64,000 nt of DNA from Georgfuchsia toluolica (GTDB lineage Bacteria; Pseudomonadota; Gammaproteobacteria; Burkholderiales; Rhodocyclaceae), in contig NZ_CAJQUM010000001.1 of NCBI RefSeq assembly GCF_907163265.1, positions 806,001-870,000 on the forward strand, written 5' to 3'. Under the pieces are notes generated by a model, which worked only from the letters and a program-made list of their open reading frames with translations, was not told where the DNA came from and did no database searches. The translations under genes were made by a program, and so were the position numbers. The first letter of the stretch is position 1, and the number at the start of each line of letters is the position of its first letter. Below are positions 31,747-40,798 of the stretch, in pieces.

Positions 31747-33801
31747 ATGCGCATGCCTGATGCCATCGGCGCAAGCGAGACTGACTGGCAAGCGGCCTCG
31801 CATCTCCCTGCCCCTGACAGGATGGGGACATTGCGGTGGCGCTTCAATCGCCTGCGCTGCATGACGGCGGCCGAGATCGGCCACCGTCTTGGAGATCTGG
31901 CAAGAATCCAGGCCGAACGCCTGCTCCTGCCATTGGCAAGACAGGTGCCTGCACCGGATCTGAGCTGCGCGCCGACGACATGGATTCACGTTGCGCAGGA
32001 TGTCAGCGTGGCGCCTTACCTGGCCGCAGCCGAACGCCTGGTGCTGGGGAAGTTCGACGTATTCGCACTGAAGGGCATCGATCTGGGTTCGCCGCCGCGC
32101 TGGAATCGTGACCCCAAAACCGGCGTCGAGGCGCCGCTTTCCTTCGGCATGCTGCTTGATTACCGTGATCCGCAGCTTGTCGGCGACATCAAGTACCTGT
32201 GGGAACCCAATCGTCATTTGCATCTGGTCACCCTGGCGCAGGCCTTTGCCCTGAGCGGCGAGGCGCGCTACTTGAATGTCATTGAGCGGCACCTGGAAAG
32301 CTGGTTCGCCGCCTGTCCTCCCGGCCTGGGTCCCAACTGGTCGAGCGCGCTGGAAGCGGCACTGCGGCTCATCAATTGGTCGCTGGCCTGGCAACTCATC
32401 GGCGGCATCGATTCGCCGCTGTTCCAGGGCATTGTCGGCGAAAGGTTCCGCTTGAGCTGGCTGGGGTCGATCCACCGGCATGTGCAATTCGTGCGCGAAC
32501 ACTTCTCGCTGTATTCATCGGCCAACAACCATCTGATTGGCGAGGCGGCGGGACTTTTCATTGCCGCCGTGACATGGCCCTATTGGCCGCATGCGCAGAC
32601 GTGGCGTACTACGGCGCAAACGATGCTGGAGCAGGAAGCCCGGTTGCAGAATGCCCCCGACGGCGTCAATCGCGAGCAGGCGGTGTACTACCAGCAATTC
32701 GAACTCGATCTGCTGTTGTTGCCGCTGCTGGCGGGACGCGCCAACGGGGTGAATTTCTCGACGACCTACAGATCGCGGATCGAAGCGATGCTTGAGTACC
32801 TCGCCTCGATCATGGACGTCGGCGGCAATGTTCCCATGATCGGCGATGCCGACGACGGGGTGGTCGCCAACCTGGCCCATGACGAAAAATTTTGTCGCTA
32901 CCGTTCGCTGCTCGCCACCGGCGCGGTTTTGTTCGGACGCAGCGAGTTGAAGACCAAGGCCAGCACCCTGGACGACAAGACGCGCTGGCTGCTCGGTGCG
33001 GACGCGGCAGCGGTTTTCCGCTCCCTGCCAGTGGCGCATGACAGGTTACCGGTGCGCCGCACTTTCCCTGATGGCGGTTACTACATCCTCGGTCGCGACT
33101 TCGAAGGCAAGAACGAGATCCGCCTGATCGCCGACGCCGGACCGCTGGGTTACCAAAGCATCGCCGCCCACGGCCATGCCGACGCCCTGGCGTTCACCTT
33201 GTCGGTTGGGGGCCTGGAATTCCTGATCGATCCGGGCACCTATGCCTACCATACCCAAGGGCTTTGGCGCGCCTACTTTCGCGGCACAGCCGCCCACAAC
33301 ACGGTGCGCGTCGATGGCTGCGACCAGTCCGAACCAGGCGGCAACTTCATGTGGCTGACCAAGGCCAAGGCCGGCTGTCGCTTGTGGCGCAGCTCCGCGT
33401 ATCAGGATGTATTCGAGGGCTGGCATGACGGCTACATGCGGCTGGCGGATCCGGTAATGCACTCCAGGCGCATCACTCTCGATAAGACGGGAAGACGTAT
33501 CGTCATCGAGGATATCCTGCGCATGGCGGGAACGCATGACATCGAACTTTTCTTCCATTGCAGCGAACGTTGTCGCCTCCTTGCCGTCGGCGACAACTAT
33601 GCCCTAAGGCAGGGGGACCTGTCGATACTGCTGAAGCTGCCTCAGGCGCAGGGCGCAACCATTCAGCTCCGCCGCGGCAGCGTCGCCCCGATCGGTGGCT
33701 GGGTTTCGCACCGTTTCGATGTCAAGCAGCCGGCGCCTACGTTACGATGGATGGCGCGCCTGACCGGCACCACCGTCCTGCGCAGCGAAATCATCTGCTG
33801 A
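31747..33801 (+). CDS. Heparinase II/III-family polysaccharide lyase-like protein
   Basis: This 684-residue protein has an N-terminal alpha-toroid region (about 20-400, with RWRFNRLRCMTAAEIGHRL near the start) and a C-terminal heparinase II/III-like beta-sandwich. In the latter, AHGHADALAFTLSVGG and IDPGTYAYH hold conserved His and Tyr residues. Family members cleave uronic-acid polysaccharides by beta-elimination. No clear signal peptide is visible, so the site of action is uncertain. Next to algD and behind an operator-like site, it may trim or degrade a uronate-containing matrix polymer. This family is common in exopolysaccharide clusters. Confidence 0.87.
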   Translation: MRMPDAIGASETDWQAASHLPAPDRMGTLRWRFNRLRCMTAAEIGHRLGDLARIQAERLLLPLARQVPAPDLSCAPTTWIHVAQDVSVAPYLAAAERLVLGKFDVFALKGIDLGSPPRWNRDPKTGVEAPLSFGMLLDYRDPQLVGDIKYLWEPNRHLHLVTLAQAFALSGEARYLNVIERHLESWFAACPPGLGPNWSSALEAALRLINWSLAWQLIGGIDSPLFQGIVGERFRLSWLGSIHRHVQFVREHFSLYSSANNHLIGEAAGLFIAAVTWPYWPHAQTWRTTAQTMLEQEARLQNAPDGVNREQAVYYQQFELDLLLLPLLAGRANGVNFSTTYRSRIEAMLEYLASIMDVGGNVPMIGDADDGVVANLAHDEKFCRYRSLLATGAVLFGRSELKTKASTLDDKTRWLLGADAAAVFRSLPVAHDRLPVRRTFPDGGYYILGRDFEGKNEIRLIADAGPLGYQSIAAHGHADALAFTLSVGGLEFLIDPGTYAYHTQGLWRAYFRGTAAHNTVRVDGCDQSEPGGNFMWLTKAKAGCRLWRSSAYQDVFEGWHDGYMRLADPVMHSRRITLDKTGRRIVIEDILRMAGTHDIELFFHCSERCRLLAVGDNYALRQGDLSILLKLPQAQGATIQLRRGSVAPIGGWVSHRFDVKQPAPTLRWMARLTGTTVLRSEIIC

Positions 33802-33814
33802 TCCTATTGGACTA
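33799..33814. promoter_or_regulatory. Operator-like palindrome upstream of algD
   Basis: TGATCCTATTGGACTA has an intact right half. It begins on the stop codon of the heparinase-like gene and lies about 135 bp before algD, suggesting algD can be transcribed separately. Confidence 0.45.
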
Positions 33815-33947
33815 GCGGATCACTGGAGCGGATCAATCCCGCATCACGCGATGAACCCATCCTGTAGTCGATGCATGACACGGGCAACACGCCGGCGCAG
33901 TACCGCCATGCCCGCGAGCTTGCGATGCGACTACCAGGAGAAGCAAA

Positions 33948-35261
33948 ATGAAAATCTGCGTCATGGGTCTGGGCTACGTTGGGGTTGTTTCGGCAGGCTG
34001 CCTCGCCCAGTCGGGCCACGAAATCGTCGGCATCGACCCGGAACAGGTCAAGGTCGATCTCATCAACGCCGGGAAGTCGCCCATTGTCGAAAAGGACATT
34101 GGCGGCATCGTCAAGGAACAGGTCGCCAGCGGCCGCCTGCGCGCCGCCACCGATCTCGCCGCCGCCGGCCACAATAGCGATCTGTTCCTGGTGTGCGTGG
34201 GAACGCCGAGCCAGGGCAACGGCGGCATCGACCTGACCCACGTGCGCAATGTCTGCGAGCAGATCGGCGCCGCGCTGCGTCGTCACGATGCCGCGCCGGT
34301 GGTCGTCATGCGCAGCACGATGCTGCCCGGCACGATCCGCGAGGTGGTGATTCCCCTCCTCGAAACCCATTCCGGCAAGCACGCCGGCATCGACTTCGGC
34401 GTCTGCATCAACCCCGAGTTCCTGCGCGAGGGATCCGCGGTTGACGACTATTACCATCCGCCCAAGACCGTGATCGGCGAAATCGGCCCGGCCAGCGGCG
34501 ACGTGCTGGCCAAGCTGTATGCCGACATGCCCGGCCCGCTGATCCGCACTGACATCGAGACCGCCGAAATGGTCAAGTACGCGGACAATTGCTGGCATGC
34601 GCTCAAGGTCGGCTTCGCCAACGAAATCGGCAACATCTGCAAGGGGCTGGGCGTCGACGGGCACAGCGTCATGGACATCTTCTGCCAGGACACCAAGCTC
34701 AACATTTCGCCCTACTACCTGAAGCCGGGATTCGCCTTCGGCGGTTCTTGCCTGCCCAAGGATTTGCGCGCGCTGTTGTACAAGGCCAAGATGCTCGATC
34801 TGTCGCTGCCGATCCTGGACGCGATCCTGCCCAGCAACCGGCAGCAGATCGAGCGCGGCGTGCAGGCCGTCGTCGCCAAGGGCCAGAAGAAGGTCGGCAT
34901 CCTCGGTTTCAGCTTCAAGGCGGGCACCGACGACCTGCGCGAAAGCCCGGTGGTGGAACTGACCGAGCGGCTATTGGGCAAGGGCTACGACCTGCGCATC
35001 TACGACCGCAACGTGAGCATCGCCAGCATTCGCGGCGCCAACCGCAATTACATCCTGAACCACATCCCGCATATCTCGCGCCTGATGGTTCCCAGCGTGG
35101 CCGATGTGCTCGGCCATGCGCGCACCATCATCATCGGCAATGCCGCGACGGAGTTCCACGATGTGCCCAATCACCTGGAATATGGACAGAACATCATCGA
35201 TTTCGTCCGCATCTGCGATACGCGCAGCGTCGCCGGCGTCTACGAAGGCATCTGCTGGTAA
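33948..35261 (+). CDS. algD: GDP-mannose 6-dehydrogenase, AlgD type
   Basis: This 437-residue nucleotide-sugar dehydrogenase has the Rossmann motif GLGYVGVVSAGCL, the central NPEFLREGSAVDDY segment, the active-site Cys in FGGSCLPKDLRAL, and a C-terminus FKAGTDDLRESP...EGICW. The pattern and end match Pseudomonas AlgD rather than UDP-glucose dehydrogenase. It would make GDP-mannuronic acid. AGGAG lies 8 bp upstream. No alginate polymerase (alg8/alg44) is present, so the mannuronate probably enters another polymer, perhaps that of the eps operon. Confidence 0.9.
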   Translation: MKICVMGLGYVGVVSAGCLAQSGHEIVGIDPEQVKVDLINAGKSPIVEKDIGGIVKEQVASGRLRAATDLAAAGHNSDLFLVCVGTPSQGNGGIDLTHVRNVCEQIGAALRRHDAAPVVVMRSTMLPGTIREVVIPLLETHSGKHAGIDFGVCINPEFLREGSAVDDYYHPPKTVIGEIGPASGDVLAKLYADMPGPLIRTDIETAEMVKYADNCWHALKVGFANEIGNICKGLGVDGHSVMDIFCQDTKLNISPYYLKPGFAFGGSCLPKDLRALLYKAKMLDLSLPILDAILPSNRQQIERGVQAVVAKGQKKVGILGFSFKAGTDDLRESPVVELTERLLGKGYDLRIYDRNVSIASIRGANRNYILNHIPHISRLMVPSVADVLGHARTIIIGNAATEFHDVPNHLEYGQNIIDFVRICDTRSVAGVYEGICW

Positions 35262-35366
35262 CGCCGATATGAAACGCATCCTGCGGCCGAAAGCTTACCG
35301 GACATCCTGCAGGCCGAAGCAGCGTGCAGGCGCTGTTGATGCGGCCCAACGCACAGCGCTCCCATC

Positions 35367-36566
35367 ATGCCAATAATGCGCACATTGCAAGCCTCGATAC
35401 CGGCTGGAGTTTGTGACGCGGAGGCATTTCAATGCCCTGGCCAGCATGCATACACCGCCGGCGCAGCCCTGCCCTTCACGCGTGTCAGAGTTGTGTCTCC
35501 GGCCGAAATCAGTCCGGTAGACATCAGCGCCTGGGTTGCACTGGAAGCAGAAGCGCTCCAGCCCAATGCATATATGTCACCGCACTTTGTGCTGCCGGCG
35601 CTGCGCTACCTGGATCGCCCACCCGGGACGAGAATTCTATTGGTCGAGCGGGTTGGTGCCGGGGCGGTACAGACTGTCGCCGTTGCGGTGCTGTGTCGCT
35701 TGACTGCCACGCGTCTGCTGCTGGCGCCGCACCATTCGATCTACCGATCGCGCCACAGCTATCTGGGCGCGCCTTTGCTGCATCGTGAATTCGCGACAGA
35801 TGCCGCCAACCACCTGTTCACCGAGCTGGCTCGCCATCGCTGGAGCGCCGCAGGACTGATCCTGCCGAACGTCGATCCGGAAGGTCCACTGTTGGCAGCG
35901 TTTAGCGAGGCCTGCCGCTCACGCGGATTGGCGCTGCAGACGACTCGGGAATGGCAGCGCGCCACCTTGATCCCCTCCCGAGCCGGCGAAGACACTCTCA
36001 GGAATCAAAAGAAGTACAAGCGCGTTGAACGCTGCCGTCGCCGATTGGCCGAGCTAGGCGATCTTCAATGGCTCATCCATCGCGAAGGCGTGGATGATGA
36101 AATCATTGAGTCCTTCCTGCGGCTGGAGCACAGCGGTTGGAAGGGCCGGCGCCACAAATCGCTGCGCTCGCGGCTGGCCGACGAAGCCTTTTTCCGCGAA
36201 ATGGCGACTGGCTTTGCGCGCGAGGGGCGCGCCTTGTTCACCGAATTGCGCTTGAATGGGCGGACCATCGCGTCGACCAGCAACTTCGCCTCGGCGCATG
36301 CGGGTTTCGCTTTCAAGGTGGGTTGGGATGAGGCATTCAGGAAGTTTAGCGTGGGCAACCTAATTGACGCGGAGCTGGTAGAACGTGCGCCTGAAGTCTG
36401 TAACGACCTCGCCTATATCGATAGCGGATCCGGGCCGCATTCCCACATGGAGGTGCTATGGCCGCATCGGCGAAGCTTGGTAACTGTCTTTCTGCCCTAC
36501 AGCACTGCGGGCCAACTGGCTTGGCAAGGCATGCAATCGCTGCGCTCACTGCGCCGTTTCGTTTGA
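35367..36566 (+). CDS. GNAT/FemAB-type acyltransferase (BioF2-like domain)
   Basis: This 399-residue protein has two GNAT-like halves, the usual layout of the CelD/BioF2-like acetyltransferase family found in exopolysaccharide clusters. Landmarks are the basic NQKKYKRVERCRRRL segment (about 215), the LRLNGRTIASTSNFASAHAGFAFKVGWDEAF core (about 295-325, landmark only) and SVGNLIDAELV. Relatives move acyl or aminoacyl groups; FemX-type relatives use aminoacyl-tRNA. The substrate is unknown. No Shine-Dalgarno site is obvious; ATGs at 35367 and 35376 are both possible. It follows algD by 105 bp. Confidence 0.8.
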   Translation: MPIMRTLQASIPAGVCDAEAFQCPGQHAYTAGAALPFTRVRVVSPAEISPVDISAWVALEAEALQPNAYMSPHFVLPALRYLDRPPGTRILLVERVGAGAVQTVAVAVLCRLTATRLLLAPHHSIYRSRHSYLGAPLLHREFATDAANHLFTELARHRWSAAGLILPNVDPEGPLLAAFSEACRSRGLALQTTREWQRATLIPSRAGEDTLRNQKKYKRVERCRRRLAELGDLQWLIHREGVDDEIIESFLRLEHSGWKGRRHKSLRSRLADEAFFREMATGFAREGRALFTELRLNGRTIASTSNFASAHAGFAFKVGWDEAFRKFSVGNLIDAELVERAPEVCNDLAYIDSGSGPHSHMEVLWPHRRSLVTVFLPYSTAGQLAWQGMQSLRSLRRFV

Positions 36567-36641
36567 CCGCGGCGCGGCCATCAATGCGCCGGAAACCTGA
36601 TCTCGGGTTAGAGCAGTTACGGCCTCCACTTCACGCAGTTC

Positions 36642-37364
36642 CTATGCCTTCTCGAGGATGTAGGTAAGGTTATTGTGTTTCCACTGAAGCTTGCCAAATG
36701 ACAGCAAGGCTGCCGTCATGACGAACGCCCGGATGAGGGTATGAAGAATGCCCTTGCCGTCAAGATAATAGCCCTGTCCGTATTCTTCCTTGATCCGGCA
36801 CTGATGTCTCATGCAAAAGTCATGGATGCCGTTTCTGGAAACGACCTCTTCGTGGTACGTGGGATAGGGGTCGAAACCCGGCTGTCCGGCATTGCTGATC
36901 CCCTGGATGTATTTCTTGTAGAAAACGTGGAACCAGAACGGCGTCATCCGGGTGGCGAAACCATATACGGAATTCCGGTCGGGAATCCTCAAGATCAGGA
37001 TGCCGCCGGATTTCAACCACTTGATAAAGTTATCCAGTACCCGGTCGGCATCGCGTACATGCTCAAGAACAAATGAATTGTAGATCACGTCATAGCTGTT
37101 TTCGTCCAGCTCGACCGAGCGCAAGTCGCCAAGGATGGTTTCATCGAGATCCCTGATTTTCGTCTTTCTGAACTCCAAAGCATCCTTGTCCAGGTCCACG
37201 CCGGTAATGGTGTACTCGATGCCGCCAAGATTCAGCGGCCATTTCCGCCCGCATCCAGCTTCCAGGATGCGCAGCGCGGATGCGTCGGCGGCCTTCCGCT
37301 TGATGCTGGTTTCCAAAAGTTCGGACTCATGCGCACGGGTTTTGAATAACTTCAGCTTTGTCAT
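36642..37364 (-). CDS. SAM-dependent methyltransferase (class I)
   Basis: This 240-residue protein has a Rossmann-type methyltransferase core: motif I in ILEAGCGRKWPLNLGG, the acidic residue in ITGVDLDKDAL, and VIYNSFVLEHVRD, ending with KSGGILILRIPDR. GGAG lies 8 bp before the ATG at 37364, which is preferred to 37385. It faces the GNAT gene tail-to-tail and follows the glycosyltransferase on the same strand, so it may methylate a sugar of the polymer. No specific substrate can be assigned. Confidence 0.85.
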   Translation of the reverse strand: MTKLKLFKTRAHESELLETSIKRKAADASALRILEAGCGRKWPLNLGGIEYTITGVDLDKDALEFRKTKIRDLDETILGDLRSVELDENSYDVIYNSFVLEHVRDADRVLDNFIKWLKSGGILILRIPDRNSVYGFATRMTPFWFHVFYKKYIQGISNAGQPGFDPYPTYHEEVVSRNGIHDFCMRHQCRIKEEYGQGYYLDGKGILHTLIRAFVMTAALLSFGKLQWKHNNLTYILEKA

Positions 37365-37403
37365 CTGAATACTCCAAATTGCCAATTGGCCGGAAGAATA
37401 GAA

Positions 37404-38561
37404 CTAAGAAAACGCCGCACAGGATTCTGGCCGGACATAGCGGCGATAAATGCGTTCGAGCTGGGCCGTGGCCTTCTCGATAGTGGCATTGGCCTCTACC
37501 CAACTGCGCTGCGCAGTGGCCAGCAACTCGCGTTGTTCATGGGCGCGGCGCATCGCGCTTGCGATCTCCCCCGGGGCGCGGCTGGCGACAACCTGCCAGG
37601 GGAACGGCAGAATGCGGCGGATATCGGAATATTCGGTGCTTACGACAGGCACGCCCAAGGCCATGGCTTCCAGAACGACGTTGGGGAAACCTTCGTGCAC
37701 CGACGTGATGTAGAGCACGTCGCATTGGCGCACGATGGCGGGCACGTCTGTCCTGAGCCCGGTGAACTTGATCTTGTCCGAGAGACCGAGCTGCGCATAG
37801 TGGCGCAGCACCTCGTCCTTGTAGGCCTCGGTAACCGATCCGGACCGATAGGTGGTGCCGCCGACGTCGGCGAGTTTGTCGCCGACGAAGAGTACGCGCC
37901 AGCACGGATCGTCCGCGATCAATTGCGCGGCGACGGCCAGGGCCAAGTGGTAGTCCTTGGTCGGCCTGATCGCGCCGACCAGGCAGGCCACGCGGTGGGA
38001 GCCGGGACCGAAATAGGTCAGGCGATGGTCGTCGACCGCCACTGCATTGCGCTCGATCTCCGGCAGGCTGACGCCGTTCCATGCGACATGAACATCCGCG
38101 GGCGACAACCCAAACAGGCCTTGGGCAAAGTCGCGGCCGACGTAGGTGTTGGCAACGACGCCATCTGCCAGGCGCCTGGTCAGTAAATGGCTGACCTTCT
38201 GCACCAGCGACAGGCGGTAATTGCTGCTGCGCTCCGAGTTGAGCACTGGTATGCCGGTGCCGCAGGCGGCGACGCGGGCATAGAAGTCGCCGTCGAACAG
38301 GAAACCGTGCACGATGTCCGGTTGCCAGCTGTCGATGGTGCGGCGCAGGCGCCTCAGCAAGGCCAGATCAAGGCGGGATTGCTTCTGGTCGACAATCAAT
38401 CTAACCGCGGAGCCGGCCAGTTCCGCCTTGCGCGGCACCTCGCGGTTGAGCGTGTAGATAGTGACCTCGTGCCCACGTCGTACCATTTCCTTGGCCAGCT
38501 CGACGAGCTGTTTTTCCGCCCCGCCAAGGCTAAGCTCGCTGATGACATAAAGTATGCGCAT
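37404..38561 (-). CDS. GT4-family glycosyltransferase
   Basis: This 385-residue GT-B glycosyltransferase starts MRILYVISELSLGGAEKQL, the typical N-terminal loop. The C-terminal domain has CLVGAIRPTKDYHLAL and the EX7E motif in HEGFPNVVLEAMALGVP. It has only a weak ribosome site. A 48-codon ORF ends 2 bp before its ATG, so translation may be coupled. A longer in-frame ORF upstream lacks family similarity and is rejected. Confidence 0.88.
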   Translation of the reverse strand: MRILYVISELSLGGAEKQLVELAKEMVRRGHEVTIYTLNREVPRKAELAGSAVRLIVDQKQSRLDLALLRRLRRTIDSWQPDIVHGFLFDGDFYARVAACGTGIPVLNSERSSNYRLSLVQKVSHLLTRRLADGVVANTYVGRDFAQGLFGLSPADVHVAWNGVSLPEIERNAVAVDDHRLTYFGPGSHRVACLVGAIRPTKDYHLALAVAAQLIADDPCWRVLFVGDKLADVGGTTYRSGSVTEAYKDEVLRHYAQLGLSDKIKFTGLRTDVPAIVRQCDVLYITSVHEGFPNVVLEAMALGVPVVSTEYSDIRRILPFPWQVVASRAPGEIASAMRRAHEQRELLATAQRSWVEANATIEKATAQLERIYRRYVRPESCAAFS

Positions 38562-38563
38562 GC

Positions 38564-38710
38564 CTACACCTGATTGCCACAGGCGCCAAGGCGACATATG
38601 GTGCCGGTACCTATTTTGCCGCCGTCGGGATGGGCGCCTAATATGCCAATGGTCTTGCCGCCGCAACGCGTGAAGGCTGATGGCTCGGACATTTCGATTT
38701 CCTCGGTCAT
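38564..38710 (-). CDS. Small Cys/Gly-rich ORF coupled to the glycosyltransferase
   Basis: A 48-codon ORF whose TAG lies 2 bp before the glycosyltransferase ATG. It starts MTEEIEMSEPSAFTRCGG and continues with a Gly-rich segment, then CRLGACGNQV at the end (three Cys in all). The acidic leader-like N-terminus and Gly/Cys-rich C-terminus resemble a modified-peptide precursor in composition, but no modifying enzyme of such systems is adjacent. It could equally be a leader peptide or chance. No strong ribosome site is visible. Confidence 0.35.
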   Translation of the reverse strand: MTEEIEMSEPSAFTRCGGKTIGILGAHPDGGKIGTGTICRLGACGNQV

Positions 38711-38823
38711 GTGTCTGCTGGGCGACGGCAACAGCTTTCAGCCTTGTCGCCGCTTTTCTTCGCTTTCGCCGTCAGCATAAATGCACAGCAATAAGTTCCA
38801 TGAAAGGACGCAGGCGTAATGCA

Positions 38824-38839
38824 TAGTCCATGTGGCGCT
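38824..38839 (-). promoter_or_regulatory. Operator-like half-palindrome upstream of the glycosyltransferase unit
   Basis: Plus-strand TAGTCCATGTGGCGCT; on the minus strand GGACTA is followed at once by TGCATTACGC. This matches the box beside the PIG-L site (GGACCATGAATTACGC) and the SxtJ sites (GGCCTATGGATACGC). It lies about 115 bp before the 48-codon ORF. The 600-bp divergent gap 38562-39164 otherwise holds only that ORF and the SxtJ site. Confidence 0.5.
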
Positions 38840-39098
38840 GAGATGTCGCGGCGGGGTGGGCTTCTGGCGTAATCTCCTCCTGCCCGCAGCCACTGCGGCT
38901 CGGCGCGAACCGTGCCAGCCCATCGATGACCGCGGTCGAATCAGCGGCAGCCCGGTGACGGAATAAATCGCGTAACGGCATATCCACTGCGAAAGCAATC
39001 CGGATAGCTGCCAGGCCGATACTTCCTGGCCATGGCCCGTTCGTCGATCCGCGCGCTGATTTCAGTCACCGCCCCGGTCAATTGGTCGCCTTTGTGCT

Positions 39099-39532
39099 TG
39101 CTGGTCCGATCGGCCTATGGATACGCAACGATTGATGCCATCTTCGCCGGGCAGCCTTCTCTTCATGAACACGACCTTGCCCTCCAACCGGTCATTTGGC
39201 TGGACTTTCACCGGCGCCTGCGCGATAGCCGCCATTTTTTATCCTTGGGCCGCTGTCGCGGCGTGCCTGATGGCGATAGTGACACTGACGCGGGTGCGCT
39301 GGCTGACGCCACTGAATCGCGCCTGGATGACGTTGGGCGAACTGATCAGCAGGGTCGTCAATCCGCTGGTGCTGGGCCTGATCTTCTTTGCAGTGTTCAC
39401 GCCGGTGGCCTTCGTCATGCGCCTTGCCGGGCGCGATGTCCTGGCGCGAAAGTGGGATGCCGGTCGCCGCAGTTACTGGAGCGAGCGCGATCCACCCGGT
39501 CCTGCCGAAGACAGCTTCAAGAACATGTTCTA
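39099..39532 (+). repeat. Direct repeat, copy 1 (promoter plus SxtJ gene)
   Basis: This 434-bp segment recurs at 40799-41232 with only scattered substitutions. It contains an operator-like site and the whole SxtJ coding region, ending one base inside the stop codon (TAA here, TAG in copy 2). It indicates duplication of promoter and gene together. Confidence 0.9.
39102..39117 (+). promoter_or_regulatory. Operator-like palindrome upstream of SxtJ copy 1
   Basis: TGGTCCGATCGGCCTA is followed by TGGATACGCAACG, the second-class box. The ATG at 39117 overlaps this element, which argues that the true SxtJ start is further downstream. Confidence 0.55.
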
Positions 39533-39533
39533 A
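39165..39533 (+). CDS. SxtJ-family membrane protein, copy 1
   Basis: This 122-residue protein starts MNTTLPSNRSFGWTF, then has two hydrophobic hairpins (about 10-45 and 65-95) and a polar C-terminal tail with WSERDPPGPAEDSFKNMF. The SxtJ family is named after a saxitoxin-cluster protein, and its members commonly precede DUF5989 and carbamoyltransferase genes; the biochemical role is unknown. The 39165 start is chosen over 39117 because it gives the family N-terminus and leaves the promoter element untranslated. Unlike copy 2, no DUF5989 or carbamoyltransferase follows. Confidence 0.8.
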   Translation: MNTTLPSNRSFGWTFTGACAIAAIFYPWAAVAACLMAIVTLTRVRWLTPLNRAWMTLGELISRVVNPLVLGLIFFAVFTPVAFVMRLAGRDVLARKWDAGRRSYWSERDPPGPAEDSFKNMF

Positions 39534-39542
39534 GAGAGCGCA

Positions 39543-39623
39543 ATGGATTTTCTGGCTCGCTTCATCCCTATCCTAGGCGTTATAGCGACAGCGAGGCAAC
39601 TGCGGTCAGGCTTGCAACGATGA
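39543..39623 (+). CDS. 26-residue hydrophobic ORF at the DUF5989 position
   Basis: The ORF starts MDFLARFIPILGVIATARQ and its stop overlaps the SGNH start as ATGA. In the second cassette the DUF5989 gene occupies the same place and also starts MDF, so this may be a degenerate counterpart or a coupling peptide. No independent support. Confidence 0.3.
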   Translation: MDFLARFIPILGVIATARQLRSGLQR

Positions 39624-40738
39624 AACGAATTCTTTCGAACCTGCTGTTGGTGGTTGGTGCTTCTGTTCTCGCCGCACTAGTGGCCGAAGCAGTGGTGCGA
39701 CTGACTCTCAAGGATGAGGCAACCCTGTTCCCTCGCTACCAGACGGATTATCAATACGGACGCTATACCCTGCGCGGGATTCGACCCCATTCGGAATTCT
39801 GGCACACCAGCCCCGATGGTCATTGGCGCTATGTGACGAACAACCGCGGATTTCGTGACACGCGCGACTTCGCCTACGGCAAGCCTGCGAACACACGGAG
39901 AATTATGGTGCTTGGCGACTCGCATACGCAAGGTTACGAGGTTGGGCAGGATGCGACTTTTTCAGCAGTTCTTGAGCGCTACCTCAGGCATGGCAACCTT
40001 CCCACCGAGGTGATCAATTCCGGCGTCTCCGGCTTCAGCACCGCCGAGGAACTCGTCTTCCTCGAAAATGAAGGCGTCAAGTACCAGCCTGACGTGGTCG
40101 TACTGGGATTTTACGCAAACGACTTCGAAGACAATTTCAAGGCCGGTTTGTTTCAGCTCGATGGAAAGGGGCAACTTCGCGACTTGAAATATGAGCATAT
40201 TCCGGGTGTCCGCATCCAGAATTTCATTTACGCAATACCGGGTACGCAATGGTTGAGCGAGAATTCCTATTTCTACTCGCTGTTGTTCAATACCGCCTGG
40301 GCTGCCGGCAAGTCGGCCCTTCGCCGTACCGCTGCCCGCAGTGAAGCCAACCAGTCAACGCAGTTATCGACGCAACAAACTCCGGAGTTCGAGTATGCGG
40401 TTGCGACCACAGAGTCGATCTCGCCCGCGCAGCACGCGCTTGCGCTGGCCCTGCTCGAACGCATGCAGCATTTCTGCGCCAATCGCGGCATCCGATTGAT
40501 CGTAGTCGATATCCCCCGCCAAGCCGCACCTTATCGCACGCGGTCCTCGCTGCCTGCCGGACTGATCGCCGAATTGACCGCCATGGGTGTCGAGATTGTA
40601 AAAAGCGACGACCTGCTTGCATCCGTCGAAGGAGCTGCCATGTTGCATGTCCCGCACGGACATCATCACATCTCCGAAATTACGCATGCAATGATTGGCG
40701 TGGAACTCGGCCGTCGAATTGCTTTCGCGCCGCGGTGA
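39620..40738 (+). CDS. SGNH/GDSL-type hydrolase-like protein, membrane-anchored
   Basis: This 372-residue protein has an N-terminal signal-anchor helix (LLLVVGASVLAALVAEAVVRL) and SGNH blocks: GDSHTQGYE (Ser), NSGVSGFST (Gly), FYANDFEDN (Asn), and HGHHHISEITHAM (block V His). Relatives are often O-acetyl esterases or acyltransferases acting on surface sugars. The topology places the domain in the periplasm. Start by ATGA overlap with the preceding small ORF; a longer upstream ORF spans SxtJ in another frame and is rejected. Confidence 0.83.
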   Translation: MKRILSNLLLVVGASVLAALVAEAVVRLTLKDEATLFPRYQTDYQYGRYTLRGIRPHSEFWHTSPDGHWRYVTNNRGFRDTRDFAYGKPANTRRIMVLGDSHTQGYEVGQDATFSAVLERYLRHGNLPTEVINSGVSGFSTAEELVFLENEGVKYQPDVVVLGFYANDFEDNFKAGLFQLDGKGQLRDLKYEHIPGVRIQNFIYAIPGTQWLSENSYFYSLLFNTAWAAGKSALRRTAARSEANQSTQLSTQQTPEFEYAVATTESISPAQHALALALLERMQHFCANRGIRLIVVDIPRQAAPYRTRSSLPAGLIAELTAMGVEIVKSDDLLASVEGAAMLHVPHGHHHISEITHAMIGVELGRRIAFAPR

Positions 40739-40798
40739 TGCTACATCAATGTACCTGGTTGCCCATGTCACGCCCATATCTTCGGCGGCGTCCGCACC

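Noticed and set aside
35270..35377. 35-codon ORF after algD with repeated CATCCTGC segments
   Set aside because: No ribosome site or family; the repeat is short and imperfect.
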